Numbered from the stretch's first letter, positions 16,937 through 30,703 are shown. The stretch is 64,000 nucleotides of DNA from Pseudomonas sp. (GCA_007713455.1 VMRT01000027.1:1-64000), one strand, 5' to 3'. Program-made: numbers and translations. Notes: generated by a model from the sequence alone, not told the origin.

Positions 16937-17419
16937 TCAGTCGTCCTTGCCCTTGGTGCGCATCGCGCGCTGGATCTCCCGATCGGAATCGCGTTCCTTC
17001 TCGGTGTGGCGCTTGTCGTACTCCTTCTTGCCTTTGCCGAGGGCAATCTCGCACTTGATCATGTGCTTCTTCCAGTACAGCGACAGCGCTACGCAGGCGT
17101 AGCCTTTCTGCTGTACGGCGCCGAACAGCTTGCCCAGCTCGCGCTTGTTCAGCAGCAGCTTGCGGGTGCGGGTCGGATCGGCAATGACGTGTGTGCTGGC
17201 GCTGGTCAGCGGCGTGATGTGCGCACCCATCAGCCAGGCTTCGCCATCCTTGAGCAGGACGTAGCTGTCGACCAGCTGAGCCTTGCCGGCGCGCATGCTC
17301 TTCACTTCCCAGCCGGCCAGGACGAGGCCCGCCTCGAATTTCTGTTCGATGAAGTAGTCGTGTAGCGCTTTCTTGTTCAGCGCGATGGTCCCGGGGGACT
17401 GTTTCTTCTGTTTGGCCAT
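16937..17419 (-). CDS. smpB: SmpB, tmRNA-binding protein
   Basis: The 160-residue protein matches SmpB: N-terminal [22 protein letters not shown], the conserved [14 protein letters not shown], and a basic C-terminal tail [14 protein letters not shown] that enters the ribosomal mRNA channel. It binds the tRNA-like part of tmRNA and is needed for trans-translation; its partner ssrA is in this same window at 7153-7531. The ATG at 17419 gives the standard MAKQKK start; a longer open frame upstream is not used. It is divergent from ratA, as in other Pseudomonas. Confidence 0.97.
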   Translation of the reverse strand: MAKQKKQSPGTIALNKKALHDYFIEQKFEAGLVLAGWEVKSMRAGKAQLVDSYVLLKDGEAWLMGAHITPLTSASTHVIADPTRTRKLLLNKRELGKLFGAVQQKGYACVALSLYWKKHMIKCEIALGKGKKEYDKRHTEKERDSDREIQRAMRTKGKDD

Positions 17420-17629
17420 AGGGGCCGCATTATAGGGAGTCCCGCTGCGGCTGGCGACAGCCTGCAAGAGCGCTGGCGGCAGAAACTTGAGGGGCAGCCG
17501 TTAATCCCCGACAATGTGCCCCGCTTTGCGCTGAGCCGCTTCCCGGGTGTCGCCCGGAAGCCGCGGTTGCGGGCTGGCTGCGCCAACCTTTGGATGGCGC
17601 GCAATGAAACGACGACGTAGAAGGTCCGC

Positions 17630-18064
17630 ATGACGACGCACATTCAACGTTCCGCGCTGCTGCCGTACCCGGCCCAGGCGCTGTTCGACATGGTCAACGA
17701 CGTAGCCAGCTACCCGCAGTTCCTGCCCTGGTGTTCAGCGACTGAGGTGCTTTCCAGCAGCGAGACCGAAATGCACGCCAGCATGACGGTGGCGAAGGCC
17801 GGGTTGAGCCAGCGCTTCATGACGCGCAACGCCCTCGACCTCGGCAAGCGCATCGAGATGACGCTGGAGGAGGGGCCGTTCAGCCATCTTCACGGTATAT
17901 GGGAATTCAAGGCGCTGGGGGAAAAGGCCTGCAAGATCAGTCTGGATCTGACCTTCGATTACGCCGGGCCGTTGGTCAAGGCGACCCTTGGGCCGTTGTT
18001 CAATCAGGCCGCCAATACCTTGGTCGATGCCTTCTGCGAGCGGGCGAAGCAGCTATATGGATAA
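17630..18064 (+). CDS. ratA: RatA-family START-domain protein
   Basis: The 144-residue protein belongs to the COQ10/polyketide-cyclase START family: the N-terminal YPAQALFDMVNDVASYPQFLPWC and the C-terminal GPLFNQAANTLVDAFCERA are its hallmarks. E. coli RatA was described as a toxin acting on 70S ribosome assembly, whereas eukaryotic COQ10 relatives bind ubiquinone; which role applies here is unknown. It overlaps the rnfH start by 8 bases, a conserved pair. It reads away from smpB. Confidence 0.92.
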   Translation: MTTHIQRSALLPYPAQALFDMVNDVASYPQFLPWCSATEVLSSSETEMHASMTVAKAGLSQRFMTRNALDLGKRIEMTLEEGPFSHLHGIWEFKALGEKACKISLDLTFDYAGPLVKATLGPLFNQAANTLVDAFCERAKQLYG

Positions 18065-18371
18065 GCAATCGATTGCGGTCGAAGTGGTCTATGCCCTGGC
18101 CGACAAGCAGAAGCTGCTGCAGATGACCGTGCCCGCGGGCACCACCGTGCGCGAGGCGGCCTTGCGTTCGGGAATGGATGCGCACTTCCCAGGGCTCGAT
18201 CTGGCCGCAGCTCCGTTGGGTATCTTCGGCAAGGCCGTGCCCAAGCCCGATGAGCGCGTGCTCGAGGAGGGTGAGCGCGTGGAGATCTACCGGCCGCTGA
18301 TTGCCGACCCGAAAGAGGTGCGCAAACAGCGCGCCGCACGGGCAGCAAAGAACAAGGCCGAAGACGCTTGA
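18057..18371 (+). CDS. rnfH: RnfH-family ubiquitin-like protein
   Basis: The 104-residue protein has the RnfH (UPF0125) beta-grasp pattern: IAVEVVYALADKQKLLQMTV, then GIFGKAVPKPDERVLEEG and RVEIYRPLIADPKEVRKQRA. The start at 18057 lies inside the end of ratA, and the two-gene pair is conserved in gammaproteobacteria. Its function is not settled; the name comes from a gene near rnf clusters. It is followed by a strong bidirectional terminator shared with bamE. Confidence 0.93.
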   Translation: MDKQSIAVEVVYALADKQKLLQMTVPAGTTVREAALRSGMDAHFPGLDLAAAPLGIFGKAVPKPDERVLEEGERVEIYRPLIADPKEVRKQRAARAAKNKAEDA

Positions 18372-18385
18372 ATATGCTGAAACAA

Positions 18386-18413
18386 AAACGCCCGGGCTAG
18401 CCGGGCGTTTCTT
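18386..18413. terminator. Bidirectional terminator between rnfH and bamE
   Basis: AAACGCCCGG (18386-18395) and CCGGGCGTTT (18401-18410) form a 10-bp stem with a 5-base loop. A runs and T runs flank both sides, so it serves both convergent genes. Confidence 0.88.
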
Positions 18414-18928
18414 TATTCGGTTTCCAGCGGTTCGGGAATCGGCACCGGAACCGGCTCCGCTTCATCCACTTCACGCTGAATCTGCTCCAGCAGCGAGCCA
18501 GGCGCAGGGCGCTCTTCAGGCTGACTTGGCTGGGCGGCAGGAGCCGCGTCAGGCGCCTGGGCGTCGCGGCCAAGGATCTGTTCATCGCGGCTTACGCCGG
18601 GCATGAAGTCGCCGGCCAGGCCCGCCAGCTGGTCGTTGGCATTGAACACCAGGCTGACGCGCTCCTGCTGGCGCGGACTGCCGCCCGGCTGGATGCTGTA
18701 CAGGTAGTCCCAGCGGTTGGCATGGAAGGTGTCGGTGATCAGCGGGTTGCCCATGATAAACCGCACCTGCTGGCGGGTCATTCCGGGGCGCAACTGGTCT
18801 ATCATGTCCTGCGTGACGACATTGCCCTGTTGAATGTCGACCTTGTAAACCCCGGGGAATGAACAACCGGCGAGTGCGACCAGACCTGCGAAGGAGAGGC
18901 TGGCCAGCATGAGCTTGGTGTTTTGCAT
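18413..18928 (-). CDS. bamE: BamE/OmlA outer-membrane assembly lipoprotein
   Basis: The 171-residue lipoprotein begins [20 protein letters not shown] and has a lipobox LAGC with the lipidated Cys at residue 22. The SmpA/OmlA fold follows: [32 protein letters not shown] and the [13 protein letters not shown] segment. It is part of the BAM complex that inserts beta-barrel proteins into the outer membrane. A long Pro/Glu-rich tail extends the C terminus beyond E. coli BamE, as in other pseudomonads. It is divergent from fur, 95 bp apart. Confidence 0.95.
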   Translation of the reverse strand: MQNTKLMLASLSFAGLVALAGCSFPGVYKVDIQQGNVVTQDMIDQLRPGMTRQQVRFIMGNPLITDTFHANRWDYLYSIQPGGSPRQQERVSLVFNANDQLAGLAGDFMPGVSRDEQILGRDAQAPDAAPAAQPSQPEERPAPGSLLEQIQREVDEAEPVPVPIPEPLETE

Positions 18929-19023
18929 CGGTGGGTGACTTCCACTATCTTGGCTGGGCAAAGAACCCGGATCATACCCGTATTGAAGGAGGCTGCGAAA
19001 CAGCAGCAGCGAGAAAGCCAACC

Positions 19024-19428
19024 ATGGTTGAAAATAGCGAACTACGTAAAGCTGGTCTCAAGGTAACTCTGCCGCGGGTCAAGATCCTGCAGATGCTGGA
19101 CACTACCGATCGCCGTCACATGAGCGCCGAAGACGTCTACAAGGCGTTGATGGAAGCGGGTGAGGATGTCGGTCTGGCGACGGTCTATCGCGTGCTGACC
19201 CAGTTCGAGGCGGCCGGTCTGGTAGTTCGGCACAACTTCGATGGTGGTCATGCCGTCTTCGAGCTGGCCGACGGCGGGCATCACGACCACATGGTCTGCG
19301 TCGATAGCGGCGACGTCATCGAGTTTTTCGATCCCGAGATCGAGAAGTTGCAGAAAGAAATCGTCAAGCGTCACGGCTACGAGCTGGTGGATCACAATCT
19401 GGTGCTCTACGTGCGCAAGAAAGACTGA
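19024..19428 (+). CDS. fur: Ferric uptake regulator Fur
   Basis: The 134-residue protein starts [18 protein letters not shown], the Fur winged-helix N terminus, and has the regulatory metal site [13 protein letters not shown] in the dimerisation domain. The second Cys of the E. coli CxxC pair is Ser here (CVDSG), in line with Pseudomonas Fur, which does not need that structural zinc site. With ferrous iron it represses siderophore and iron-uptake genes. The start at 19024 gives the standard N terminus. No clear Fur box was seen in the 95-bp gap to bamE. Confidence 0.97.
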   Translation: MVENSELRKAGLKVTLPRVKILQMLDTTDRRHMSAEDVYKALMEAGEDVGLATVYRVLTQFEAAGLVVRHNFDGGHAVFELADGGHHDHMVCVDSGDVIEFFDPEIEKLQKEIVKRHGYELVDHNLVLYVRKKD

Positions 19429-19443
19429 TCCAGACATATGAGA

Positions 19444-19467
19444 AAGGCGGCCAAGGCCGCCTTTTTT
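19444..19467 (+). terminator. Terminator of fur, facing recN
   Basis: AAGGCGGCC (19444-19452) and GGCCGCCTT (19455-19463) form a strong stem followed by six T in all. It lies between the convergent genes fur and recN and may serve both. Confidence 0.88.
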
Positions 19468-19484
19468 GTGCCTGGCTGCCGGGC

Positions 19485-21158
19485 TCAGGCTTGTGCGGAG
19501 GTGACCATCTGTCGGGCATGTGCCAGAGACTGCTCGGTCAGGTCGACGCCGCCGAGCATCCGCGCGATTTCCTCGACGCGGCCGTTCTGATCCAGTTCTG
19601 CGACGGCAGTGCGGGTTTCATCCGCCCCTCGAGCCTTGTGCACGAACAGGTGGTGATGTCCTTGGGCGGCGACCTGGGGCAGGTGGGTGACGGTCAGCAC
19701 CTGGCCGCGCTCGCCGAGGCGGCGCAGCAGCTGGCCAACGATCTCCGCGGTGGGGCCGCCGATACCCACGTCGACTTCATCGAACACCAGCGTCGGTACG
19801 CGGGATGTCTGCGCGGTGATCACCTGAATCGCCAAGCTGATGCGTGATAGTTCACCCCCGGATGCGACCTTGGCCAGTGCGCGCAGGGGCTGGCCCGGGT
19901 TGGCGCTGACCAGGAACTCGACCTGCTCCAGGCCGTAGGGCATCAGTTCGCCTTCGGCTGCAGGCTTGAGTTGCACGCTGAATCTGCCGCCTGGCATACC
20001 CAGTCTTTGAATCTCTACCTCGACAGCGCTGGCCAGCTGTTCGGCCGCGGCCTGGCGCATGCGGCTGAGTTCTCCGGCTTTTTCTTCGTAGTGCCGAGCG
20101 TAGGCCGCCAGTTCTTCACCGAGGCGCTCGACTGCTTCGTCGTCGGCGTTCAGCCCTTCTAGCTCCTCCAGCAGCTGCTGGTGCAGGTTGGGCAGTTCGG
20201 TCGGTTGCACGCGGTGCTTGCGAGCGAGGGTGTAGATGGTATCCAGCCGCTCTTCCAGCATCTGCTGGCGCTCCGGATCGGCGTCGAAGTGATCGACGAA
20301 GCGGTTCAGCTCGCCGATCGCCTCTTCGACCTGAATCTGCGCGCTCGCCAGCAGATTGACTGCTTCGCTCAGGGCTTGAGGTTGGTTCTGGAAGGCGCTC
20401 AGACGCTGCAGGCTGCTGGTCAGTGCCGACAGCACGTTGCCGGCATCGCTCTCGCTGCACAGCTCCATGACTTGGCGGCAGGCGCCGAGCAACTGCTCAG
20501 CATTGGCCAGGTTCTTGTGTTCGCGCTCGAGTTGCTCCAGTTCGTTCTCGCCCAGCGCCAGGTTCTCCAGCTCTTCCAGCTGGTAGCTGAGCAATTGGTG
20601 GCGTGCGCGCTGTTCGTCGCCACTGTTGCTCAGGCGTTCCAGGGTCTGTCGCGTCTGCCGCCAGCGCTGGGCGGCCAGCTGGACCTGTCGCGCCAGCTCC
20701 TGGTTGCCGCTGTACTCATCGAGCAGGCGCCGATGGGTGTCGATCTTCAGCAGGGATTGATGCTCATGCTGGCTGTGGATATCGATAAGCAGCTCGCCCA
20801 GCGACTTGAGGTCGCTCTGCGGACAAGGGGTGCCGTTGATGTAGCCGCGGGAACGACCTTCGGCGGTGATGACGCGGCGCAGGATGCAGGGCCCGTCATG
20901 GTCCATGTCGCGCTCCGCGAGCCAGGCGCGGGCGTCGGGAATATCGTCCAGGTCGAAGCTGGCAAGAATGTCGGCCTTGTCGGCGCCGATGCGCACCACG
21001 CTGCTGTCGGCCCGGTCGCCCAACGTCAGGCCGAGGGCATCGAGCATGATCGACTTGCCTGCGCCGGTTTCTCCGCTGATGACGCTCATGCCGCGTTTCA
21101 GCTCGAGGTCGAGGTGCTCGACGATGGCGTAGTTGTGGACCGATAGATGAACCAGCAT
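19485..21158 (-). CDS. recN: RecN, DNA double-strand break repair ATPase
   Basis: The 557-residue SMC-like ATPase has Walker A GETGAGKS at residues 29-36, a long central coiled coil rich in Gln, Leu and Glu, the signature ASGGELSR and Walker B LVFDEVDVGIGG. It acts with RecA in double-strand break repair, holding DNA ends and sister DNA together. GGGAG lies 9 bases before the ATG. A LexA box at 21183-21198 puts it in the SOS regulon, together with the umuDC genes at the left of this window. Confidence 0.97.
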   Translation of the reverse strand: MLVHLSVHNYAIVEHLDLELKRGMSVISGETGAGKSIMLDALGLTLGDRADSSVVRIGADKADILASFDLDDIPDARAWLAERDMDHDGPCILRRVITAEGRSRGYINGTPCPQSDLKSLGELLIDIHSQHEHQSLLKIDTHRRLLDEYSGNQELARQVQLAAQRWRQTRQTLERLSNSGDEQRARHQLLSYQLEELENLALGENELEQLEREHKNLANAEQLLGACRQVMELCSESDAGNVLSALTSSLQRLSAFQNQPQALSEAVNLLASAQIQVEEAIGELNRFVDHFDADPERQQMLEERLDTIYTLARKHRVQPTELPNLHQQLLEELEGLNADDEAVERLGEELAAYARHYEEKAGELSRMRQAAAEQLASAVEVEIQRLGMPGGRFSVQLKPAAEGELMPYGLEQVEFLVSANPGQPLRALAKVASGGELSRISLAIQVITAQTSRVPTLVFDEVDVGIGGPTAEIVGQLLRRLGERGQVLTVTHLPQVAAQGHHHLFVHKARGADETRTAVAELDQNGRVEEIARMLGGVDLTEQSLAHARQMVTSAQA

Positions 21159-21182
21159 GGCAAGGGCTCCCGATTTGCGTGG

Positions 21183-21198
21183 CTGGGTATTTATACAG
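21183..21198 (-). promoter_or_regulatory. LexA (SOS) box of recN
   Basis: On the minus strand CTGT-ATAAATAC-CCAG matches the CTGT-N8-ACAG consensus with one mismatch. It is 25 bp upstream of the recN start. Confidence 0.8.
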
Positions 21199-21279
21199 TG
21201 GTTTTCCTGGGCGCTACAAGCGTTGAAGGATGAATGTGCGGTTGCTCGTCATTTCGCTGGGCGCTCTTCGCTTTCCGCC

Positions 21280-21308
21280 CTTGAAGCCTGTTTTTCGCGC
21301 CCCCATAT
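21280..21308 (+). promoter_or_regulatory. Sigma-32 heat-shock promoter of grpE
   Basis: CTTGAAG (21280-21286), 14 bases, then CCCCATAT (21301-21308) matches the heat-shock consensus CTTGAAA / CCCCATnT. It is 53 bp upstream of the grpE start. Confidence 0.85.
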
Positions 21309-21360
21309 AGCGGCACAAGCGCGGGTTTGCTGCCCGCTGATCGTATAGAGAGGAGGACCT

Positions 21361-21930
21361 ATGGCCGACGAGCAGAACCTGGATAACCAGAACCCGGAAG
21401 CGCCCGAGCATTCGGAAGCGGACGTAGCCGAGGATCTGGCCGCCCGCGTGCAGTCGCTGGAAGAGCAGCTGGCCGCTGCGCAGGACCAGTCACTGCGCGT
21501 TGCGGCTGAGCTGCAGAACATCCGCCGGCGCGCCGAGCAGGATGTGGAAAAGGCGCACAAGTTCGCCCTGGAAAAGTTTGCCGGTGATCTGCTTGCCGTT
21601 GCCGACAGTCTCGAGCGTGGCCTTGAGCTGTCCAGTGCTGATGACGAAGCAGTCAAGCCCATGCGTGAGGGCGTCGAGCTGACCCTCAAGCTGCTTCAGG
21701 ACACGCTGGCGCGTCACCAGCTCGAGCAGCTCGATCCGCATGGCGAGCCGTTCAATCCCGAGCATCACCAGGCCATGGCCATGGAAGAAAGCACCCATGT
21801 CGAGCCGGGCAGCGTGCTCAAGGTGTTCCAGAAAGGCTACCTGCTTAACGGTCGCCTGCTGCGTCCGGCGATGGTCGTCGTCAGCAAGGCGCCCGCCGAT
21901 GTGCCGCCTTCGATTGATGAGAAGGCTTGA
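21361..21930 (+). CDS. grpE: GrpE, nucleotide exchange factor of DnaK
   Basis: The 189-residue protein has an acidic N terminus, a long coiled-coil helix ([20 protein letters not shown], then [20 protein letters not shown]) and the C-terminal beta domain with [14 protein letters not shown] and [19 protein letters not shown]. GrpE releases ADP from DnaK and senses temperature through its helix. AGGAGG precedes the ATG. It has its own sigma-32 promoter, and dnaK follows with another whose -35 element overlaps the grpE stop codon. Confidence 0.97.
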   Translation: MADEQNLDNQNPEAPEHSEADVAEDLAARVQSLEEQLAAAQDQSLRVAAELQNIRRRAEQDVEKAHKFALEKFAGDLLAVADSLERGLELSSADDEAVKPMREGVELTLKLLQDTLARHQLEQLDPHGEPFNPEHHQAMAMEESTHVEPGSVLKVFQKGYLLNGRLLRPAMVVVSKAPADVPPSIDEKA

Positions 21931-21953
21931 AATCCGGTTACCGACCCCCATCT
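21926..21953 (+). promoter_or_regulatory. Sigma-32 heat-shock promoter of dnaK
   Basis: CTTGAAA (21926-21932), 13 bases, then CCCCAT (21946-21951) is a near-perfect heat-shock promoter. The TGA stop codon of grpE is embedded in its -35 element. It is about 80 bp upstream of dnaK. Confidence 0.88.
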
Positions 21954-22029
21954 GGTAGCCAAGCGTTTTTGTGTTACCCGCAGCCGGTAAAGCAGGCGCG
22001 GACCAATCGAAATTTGGAGAGCGAATTAA

Positions 22030-23943
22030 ATGGGCAAGATCATTGGTATCGACTTGGGAACCACCAACTCCTGCGTCTCGATCCTGGAAAACGGCAAGGC
22101 CAAGGTTATTGAAAACGCCGAAGGCGGCCGTACCACTCCGTCGATCATCGCGTATGCGAACGACGGCGAAATTCTGGTTGGCCAGTCGGCCAAGCGTCAG
22201 GCAGTGACCAACCCGCACAACACCCTGTATGCGGTGAAGCGTCTGATCGGTCGCCGTTTCGACGAAGAAGTCGTGCAGAAAGACATCCAGATGGTCCCTT
22301 ACAAGATCGTCAAGGCCGACAACAGCGACGCCTGGGTCGAGGTGAATGGCCAGAAGATGGCGCCGCCGCAGATCTCCGCGGAAATTCTGAAGAAGATGAA
22401 GAAGACCGCCGAGGACTACCTCGGTGAGCCGGTCACTGAAGCGGTGATCACCGTTCCGGCCTACTTCAACGACAGCCAGCGCCAGGCTACCAAGGATGCC
22501 GGTCGCATCGCCGGTCTGGACGTCAAGCGCATCATCAACGAGCCGACCGCGGCTGCGCTGGCATACGGCATGGACAAGGCCAAAGGCGACCACACCGTGA
22601 TCGTTTATGACCTGGGTGGCGGCACCTTCGACGTTTCGGTGATCGAGATCGCTGAAGTCGACGGTGAGCACCAGTTTGAAGTGCTGGCTACCAACGGCGA
22701 CACCTTCCTCGGTGGTGAGGACTTCGACATCCGCCTGATCGACTACCTCGTCGACGAGTTCAAGAAAGAAACCGGCATGAACCTCAAGGGTGATCCGCTG
22801 GCGATGCAGCGCCTGAAGGAAGCAGCAGAGAAGGCCAAGATCGAGCTGTCCTCCAGTCAGCAGACCGACGTCAACCTGCCATACATCACCGCAGACTCGA
22901 CCGGTCCTAAGCACCTGAACGTGAAGATCTCCCGGGCCAAGCTGGAAGCGCTGGTCGAGGATCTGGTGCAGCGCACCATCGAGCCTTGCCGCATTGCGCT
23001 GAAGGATGCCGGCGTTGACGTTTCGAAGATCGACGACGTGATCTTGGTCGGTGGTCAGACCCGTATGCCGCTGGTGCAGCAGAAAGTCGCCGAGTTCTTC
23101 GGCAAGGAAGCACGTAAGGACGTCAACCCGGATGAAGCCGTGGCCATGGGTGCAGCCATTCAGGGCGCGGTCCTGGCCGGTGACGTCAAGGACGTGCTGT
23201 TGCTCGACGTATCGCCGCTTACCCTGGGCATCGAAACCCTGGGTGGCGTGATGACGCCGCTGATCGAGAAGAACACCACCATCCCGACCAAGAAGTCGCA
23301 GGTGTTCTCCACTGCGGACGATAACCAGAGCGCCGTGACCATTCATGTGCTGCAGGGCGAGCGCAAGCAGGCTACGCAGAACAAGTCGCTGGGTCGCTTT
23401 GATCTGGCCGAGATCCCGCCGGCACCGCGTGGCATGCCGCAGATCGAGGTCACCTTCGACATCGACGCCAACGGCATCCTGCACGTGTCTGCCAAGGACA
23501 AGGCCACTGGCAAGCAGCAATCCATCGTGATCAAGGCCAACTCGGGTCTGTCCGAGGAGGAAATCGAGCAGATGGTCCGCGATGCCGAGGCGAATGCCGA
23601 GGAAGACCGCAAGTTCGAGGAGTTGGCCACCGCACGTAACCAGGGCGACCAGCTGGTGCACGCCACTCGCAAGATGCTCACCGAAGCCGGCGACAAGGCC
23701 AGCGACGATGACAAGGCGGCCATCGAGAAGGCGCTTGGCGAGCTGGAAGTGGCCATCAAGGGCGACGACAAGGCTGAGATCGAGGCGAAGATCGCGGCGG
23801 TTTCCCAGGCTTCAACCCCGGTCGCGCAGAAGATGTACGCCGAGCAGGCTCAGGCTGGTGAAGGTCAGTCGGCCGATGAGCAGGGCAAGCCGGGTGACGA
23901 CGTAGTCGACGCCGAGTTCGAAGAGGTCAAGGACAACAAGTAA
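22030..23943 (+). CDS. dnaK: DnaK, Hsp70 chaperone
   Basis: The 637-residue Hsp70 opens [20 protein letters not shown] and has the phosphate motifs [16 protein letters not shown] and [13 protein letters not shown], the linker [18 protein letters not shown] and a C-terminal substrate domain. It ends with the acidic EEVKDNK tail typical of proteobacterial DnaK. It folds and refolds proteins in the cytoplasm with DnaJ and GrpE, both adjacent. GGAGAG lies upstream of the ATG. The own sigma-32 promoter suggests expression apart from grpE during heat stress. Confidence 0.99.
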   Translation: MGKIIGIDLGTTNSCVSILENGKAKVIENAEGGRTTPSIIAYANDGEILVGQSAKRQAVTNPHNTLYAVKRLIGRRFDEEVVQKDIQMVPYKIVKADNSDAWVEVNGQKMAPPQISAEILKKMKKTAEDYLGEPVTEAVITVPAYFNDSQRQATKDAGRIAGLDVKRIINEPTAAALAYGMDKAKGDHTVIVYDLGGGTFDVSVIEIAEVDGEHQFEVLATNGDTFLGGEDFDIRLIDYLVDEFKKETGMNLKGDPLAMQRLKEAAEKAKIELSSSQQTDVNLPYITADSTGPKHLNVKISRAKLEALVEDLVQRTIEPCRIALKDAGVDVSKIDDVILVGGQTRMPLVQQKVAEFFGKEARKDVNPDEAVAMGAAIQGAVLAGDVKDVLLLDVSPLTLGIETLGGVMTPLIEKNTTIPTKKSQVFSTADDNQSAVTIHVLQGERKQATQNKSLGRFDLAEIPPAPRGMPQIEVTFDIDANGILHVSAKDKATGKQQSIVIKANSGLSEEEIEQMVRDAEANAEEDRKFEELATARNQGDQLVHATRKMLTEAGDKASDDDKAAIEKALGELEVAIKGDDKAEIEAKIAAVSQASTPVAQKMYAEQAQAGEGQSADEQGKPGDDVVDAEFEEVKDNK

Positions 23944-23965
23944 GCCCTGGCTTGCTTCCGCTCCA

Positions 23966-24026
23966 GCCCGTCCCGACATCGTTCGGGCGGGCCCGACCGC
24001 TGCGCGGGGGCTTGCTCCCGCGTCGG
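23966..24026 (+). other. Two GC-rich hairpins between dnaK and dnaJ
   Basis: GCCCG-t-CCCGA (23966-23976) pairs with TCGGG-CGGGC (23983-23992), a 10-bp stem with one bulge. CGCGGG (24003-24008) pairs with CCCGCG (24017-24022), extended by CCGA/TCGG. Neither has a T run. They may lower dnaJ relative to dnaK or mark an RNA processing site (inference). Confidence 0.6.
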
Positions 24027-24065
24027 CGTGTCTGGAAGGCATGAAATTGAGGGTTCAGGATAGTT

Positions 24066-25196
24066 ATGGCCAAACGCGATTTTTATGAGGTGCTGGGCGT
24101 CGAGCGCGGCGTCAGCGAGGCGGAGCTGAAAAAGGCTTACCGGCGCCTTGCGATGAAGCATCACCCGGACCGCAATCCGGGGGACAAGGCGGCTGAAGAC
24201 GCCTTCAAGGAGGCCAATGAGGCCTACGAAGTACTCTCCGATCCGAGCAAACGTGCTGCCTACGATCAGTACGGCCATGCTGGGGTCGATCCGCAGATGG
24301 GTGCTGGGGCAGCCGGTGCCGGTTACGGTGGTGCGAACTTCTCCGATATCTTCGGCGACGTGTTCAGCGATTTCTTCAGTGGCGGCCGCGGCGGCGGCCG
24401 TGGTGGCGCACAGCGTGGCAGCGATCTGCGCTACACGCTCGAACTCGACCTGGAAGAGGCAGTGCGCGGCACCACCGTGACCATTCGCGTGCCGACCCTG
24501 GTCGAGTGCAAGACCTGTGATGGCTCCGGTGCGAAGAAGGGCACCAGTCCGGTGACCTGTACCACCTGTGGCGGTATCGGTCAGGTGCGCATGCAGCAGG
24601 GCTTCTTCTCGGTGCAGCAGACCTGTCCTCGTTGCCACGGCAGCGGCAAGATGATTTCCGATCCGTGCGGCAGCTGCCATGGGCAGGGGCGCGTGGAGGA
24701 GCAGAAGACGCTCTCGGTCAAGGTGCCGCCGGGTGTCGATACCGGTGATCGCATTCGTCTGTCTGGCGAAGGCGAGGCGGGCACTCAGGGTGGCCCGGCC
24801 GGCGACCTGTATGTGGTGGTCAATGTGCGCGAGCACGCGATCTTCCAGCGCGATGGCAAACATTTGTATTGCGAAGTGCCGATCAGCTTTGCCGATGCGG
24901 CACTGGGCGGTGAGCTGGAAGTGCCGACCCTGGATGGCCGCGTCAAGCTGAAGATTCCTGAGGGTACCCAGACCGGCAAGCAGTTCCGCTTGCGTGGCAA
25001 GGGGGTCGCGCCGGTGCGCGGTGGTGCGGCGGGCGATCTGCTGTGTCGGGTCGCGGTGGAGACGCCGGTCAACCTGAGCAAGCGTCAGCGTGAGATGCTC
25101 GAGGAGTTTCGCGGCACGCTGCAGGGTGACACCTCGCATTCCCCCAAGGCCAGTGGCTGGTTCGAAGGTGTGAAGCGCTTTTTCGGTGATGTATGA
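24066..25196 (+). CDS. dnaJ: DnaJ, Hsp40 co-chaperone
   Basis: The 376-residue type-I DnaJ has the J domain with [11 protein letters not shown] (HPD loop stimulates DnaK ATPase), a Gly/Phe-rich linker ([20 protein letters not shown]), four zinc-binding CxxCxGxG repeats ([32 protein letters not shown]) and the C-terminal substrate-binding domain. AGGA precedes the ATG at 6 bases. It follows dnaK after a gap of 122 bp containing two strong hairpins. Confidence 0.98.
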   Translation: MAKRDFYEVLGVERGVSEAELKKAYRRLAMKHHPDRNPGDKAAEDAFKEANEAYEVLSDPSKRAAYDQYGHAGVDPQMGAGAAGAGYGGANFSDIFGDVFSDFFSGGRGGGRGGAQRGSDLRYTLELDLEEAVRGTTVTIRVPTLVECKTCDGSGAKKGTSPVTCTTCGGIGQVRMQQGFFSVQQTCPRCHGSGKMISDPCGSCHGQGRVEEQKTLSVKVPPGVDTGDRIRLSGEGEAGTQGGPAGDLYVVVNVREHAIFQRDGKHLYCEVPISFADAALGGELEVPTLDGRVKLKIPEGTQTGKQFRLRGKGVAPVRGGAAGDLLCRVAVETPVNLSKRQREMLEEFRGTLQGDTSHSPKASGWFEGVKRFFGDV

Positions 25197-25249
25197 CAAG
25201 GGCCTATGGGTGGAGGATGACAGGCTTCGTGCCTGCGTCCTTCGCTTGA

Positions 25250-26080
<831 letters not shown>

Positions 26081-26205
26081 TTCGCTGCGTCGGCTGGCAG
26101 CGTCGCGCCCCGTTCGAGTGCGTTTGCCGGCTATTTTGGCTGGACCCGAAAGGCGGTTTTATGTAAGCTTCCCGCTTTAGTGTGTCCACTAAAAGTTGCG
26201 CAGAA

Positions 26206-26304
26206 ATGAATCAAACAAAAAGCGGGATGACCTTCACACGTCATCCCGCTTTTTTACAATCTGCGTCTGCTCCAGCCTTGATCTACGGGAGGTCTCTTGA
26301 CTAA
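26206..26304 (+). CDS. Possible 32-codon leader ORF overlapping the carA start
   Basis: An ATG at 26206 opens 32 codons that run through the terminator-like hairpin and stop at 26302-26304, overlapping the first 8 bases of carA. No good ribosome site precedes it. Its overlap with both the hairpin and the carA start would suit an attenuation leader, but no tell-tale run of Arg codons is present. It may be chance. Confidence 0.25.
   Translation: MNQTKSGMTFTRHPAFLQSASAPALIYGRSLD
26217..26256 (+). terminator. Strong terminator or attenuator upstream of carA
   Basis: A perfect 15-bp stem (26217-26231 with 26240-26254) with an 8-base loop is followed by a run of T. It is 137 bp beyond dapB and 42 bp before carA. 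It may end dapB transcription or control carAB read-through. A weak promoter-like pair, TTCACA (26233) and TACAAT (26255) with 16 bases between, overlaps it. Confidence 0.85.
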
Positions 26305-27445
26305 GCCAGCCCTTACGCCAGCCATTCTGGCTCTTGCCGATGGCAGCATCTTTCGCGGCGAATCCATCGGCGCCGATGGGCAAACCATTGGTGAGGTGGT
26401 GTTCAACACCGCCATGACCGGCTATCAGGAAATCCTCACCGATCCTTCCTACGCCAAGCAGATCGTAACCCTGACCTATCCTCATGTCGGCAACACTGGT
26501 ACTACGCCGGAGGATGCCGAGTCCTGGAAAGTCTGGGCTGCGGGTCTGGTTATTCGCGACCTGCCGCTGATTTCCAGCAACTGGCGCGACAAGCAACCCC
26601 TGCCTGACTACCTCAAGGCCAATGGCACCGTTGCCATCGCCGGCATCGATACTCGTCGCCTGACCCGTATCCTGCGTGAGAAGGGTGCGCAGAACGGCTG
26701 CATCCTGGCTGGTAGCGACGCGACAGAAGAGAAAGCGCTGGAGCTGGCGCGCAGCTTCCCCGGCCTCAAGGGCATGGATCTGGCGAAGGAAGTCAGCGTC
26801 AAGGAGCGTTACGAGTGGCGCTCCAGTGTCTGGTGCCTGAAGGATGACGGCCATGCCGAGATTCCCGCCAGCGAGCTGTCCTACCATGTCGTCGCCTTTG
26901 ATTACGGCGTGAAGTACAACATCCTGCGCATGCTGGTCGCCCGCGGTTGCCGCGTCACCGTGCTTCCGGCACAGACGCCTGCCAGCGAAGCCCTGGCTCT
27001 GAACCCGGACGGTATCTTCCTGGCCAACGGCCCGGGTGACCCCGAGCCTTGCGACTACGCGATCAAGGCGATCCAGCAAGTGCTCGAAACCGACATCCCG
27101 GTGTTCGGCATCTGCCTTGGTCACCAGTTGCTGGCGCTCGCCTCCGGCGCCACGACCGTGAAGATGCCCAACGGCCACCACGGTGCGAACCACCCGGTTC
27201 AGGATCTGAAGACCGGTGTGGTGATGATCACCAGTCAGAACCATGGCTTTGCCGTGGACGAAGCTAGTCTGCCGGCCAATGTGCGTGCGACACACAAGTC
27301 GCTGTTCGATGGCACCCTGCAGGGCATCGAGCGCACCGACAAGGTTGCCTTCAGCTTCCAGGGTCACCCCGAAGCGAGCCCGGGGCCGCATGACGTCGCG
27401 CCGCTGTTCGACCGTTTCATCGAAGCCATGGCCAAGCGCCGCTAA
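26297..27445 (+). CDS. carA: Carbamoyl-phosphate synthase small (glutaminase) chain
   Basis: The 382-residue protein has an N-terminal CarA domain ([20 protein letters not shown]) and a C-terminal class-I glutamine amidotransferase with the nucleophile Cys in [16 protein letters not shown] and the His/Glu pair in [13 protein letters not shown]. It supplies ammonia from glutamine to CarB for carbamoyl phosphate, shared by arginine and pyrimidine synthesis. The start is TTG at 26297, preceded by GGGAGG at 5 bases; no in-frame ATG fits the conserved N terminus. It is followed closely by carB (36 bp). Confidence 0.97.
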   Translation: MTKPALTPAILALADGSIFRGESIGADGQTIGEVVFNTAMTGYQEILTDPSYAKQIVTLTYPHVGNTGTTPEDAESWKVWAAGLVIRDLPLISSNWRDKQPLPDYLKANGTVAIAGIDTRRLTRILREKGAQNGCILAGSDATEEKALELARSFPGLKGMDLAKEVSVKERYEWRSSVWCLKDDGHAEIPASELSYHVVAFDYGVKYNILRMLVARGCRVTVLPAQTPASEALALNPDGIFLANGPGDPEPCDYAIKAIQQVLETDIPVFGICLGHQLLALASGATTVKMPNGHHGANHPVQDLKTGVVMITSQNHGFAVDEASLPANVRATHKSLFDGTLQGIERTDKVAFSFQGHPEASPGPHDVAPLFDRFIEAMAKRR

Positions 27446-27481
27446 GCCTGCCGACTGACCAAAGGATTCGAGAGTAAGAAA

Positions 27482-30699
<3,218 letters not shown>

Positions 30700-30703
<4 letters not shown>

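Noticed and set aside
18929..19023. Fur box or riboswitch between bamE and fur
   Set aside because: No convincing GATAAT-type repeat or conserved fold was visible in the 95 bp.
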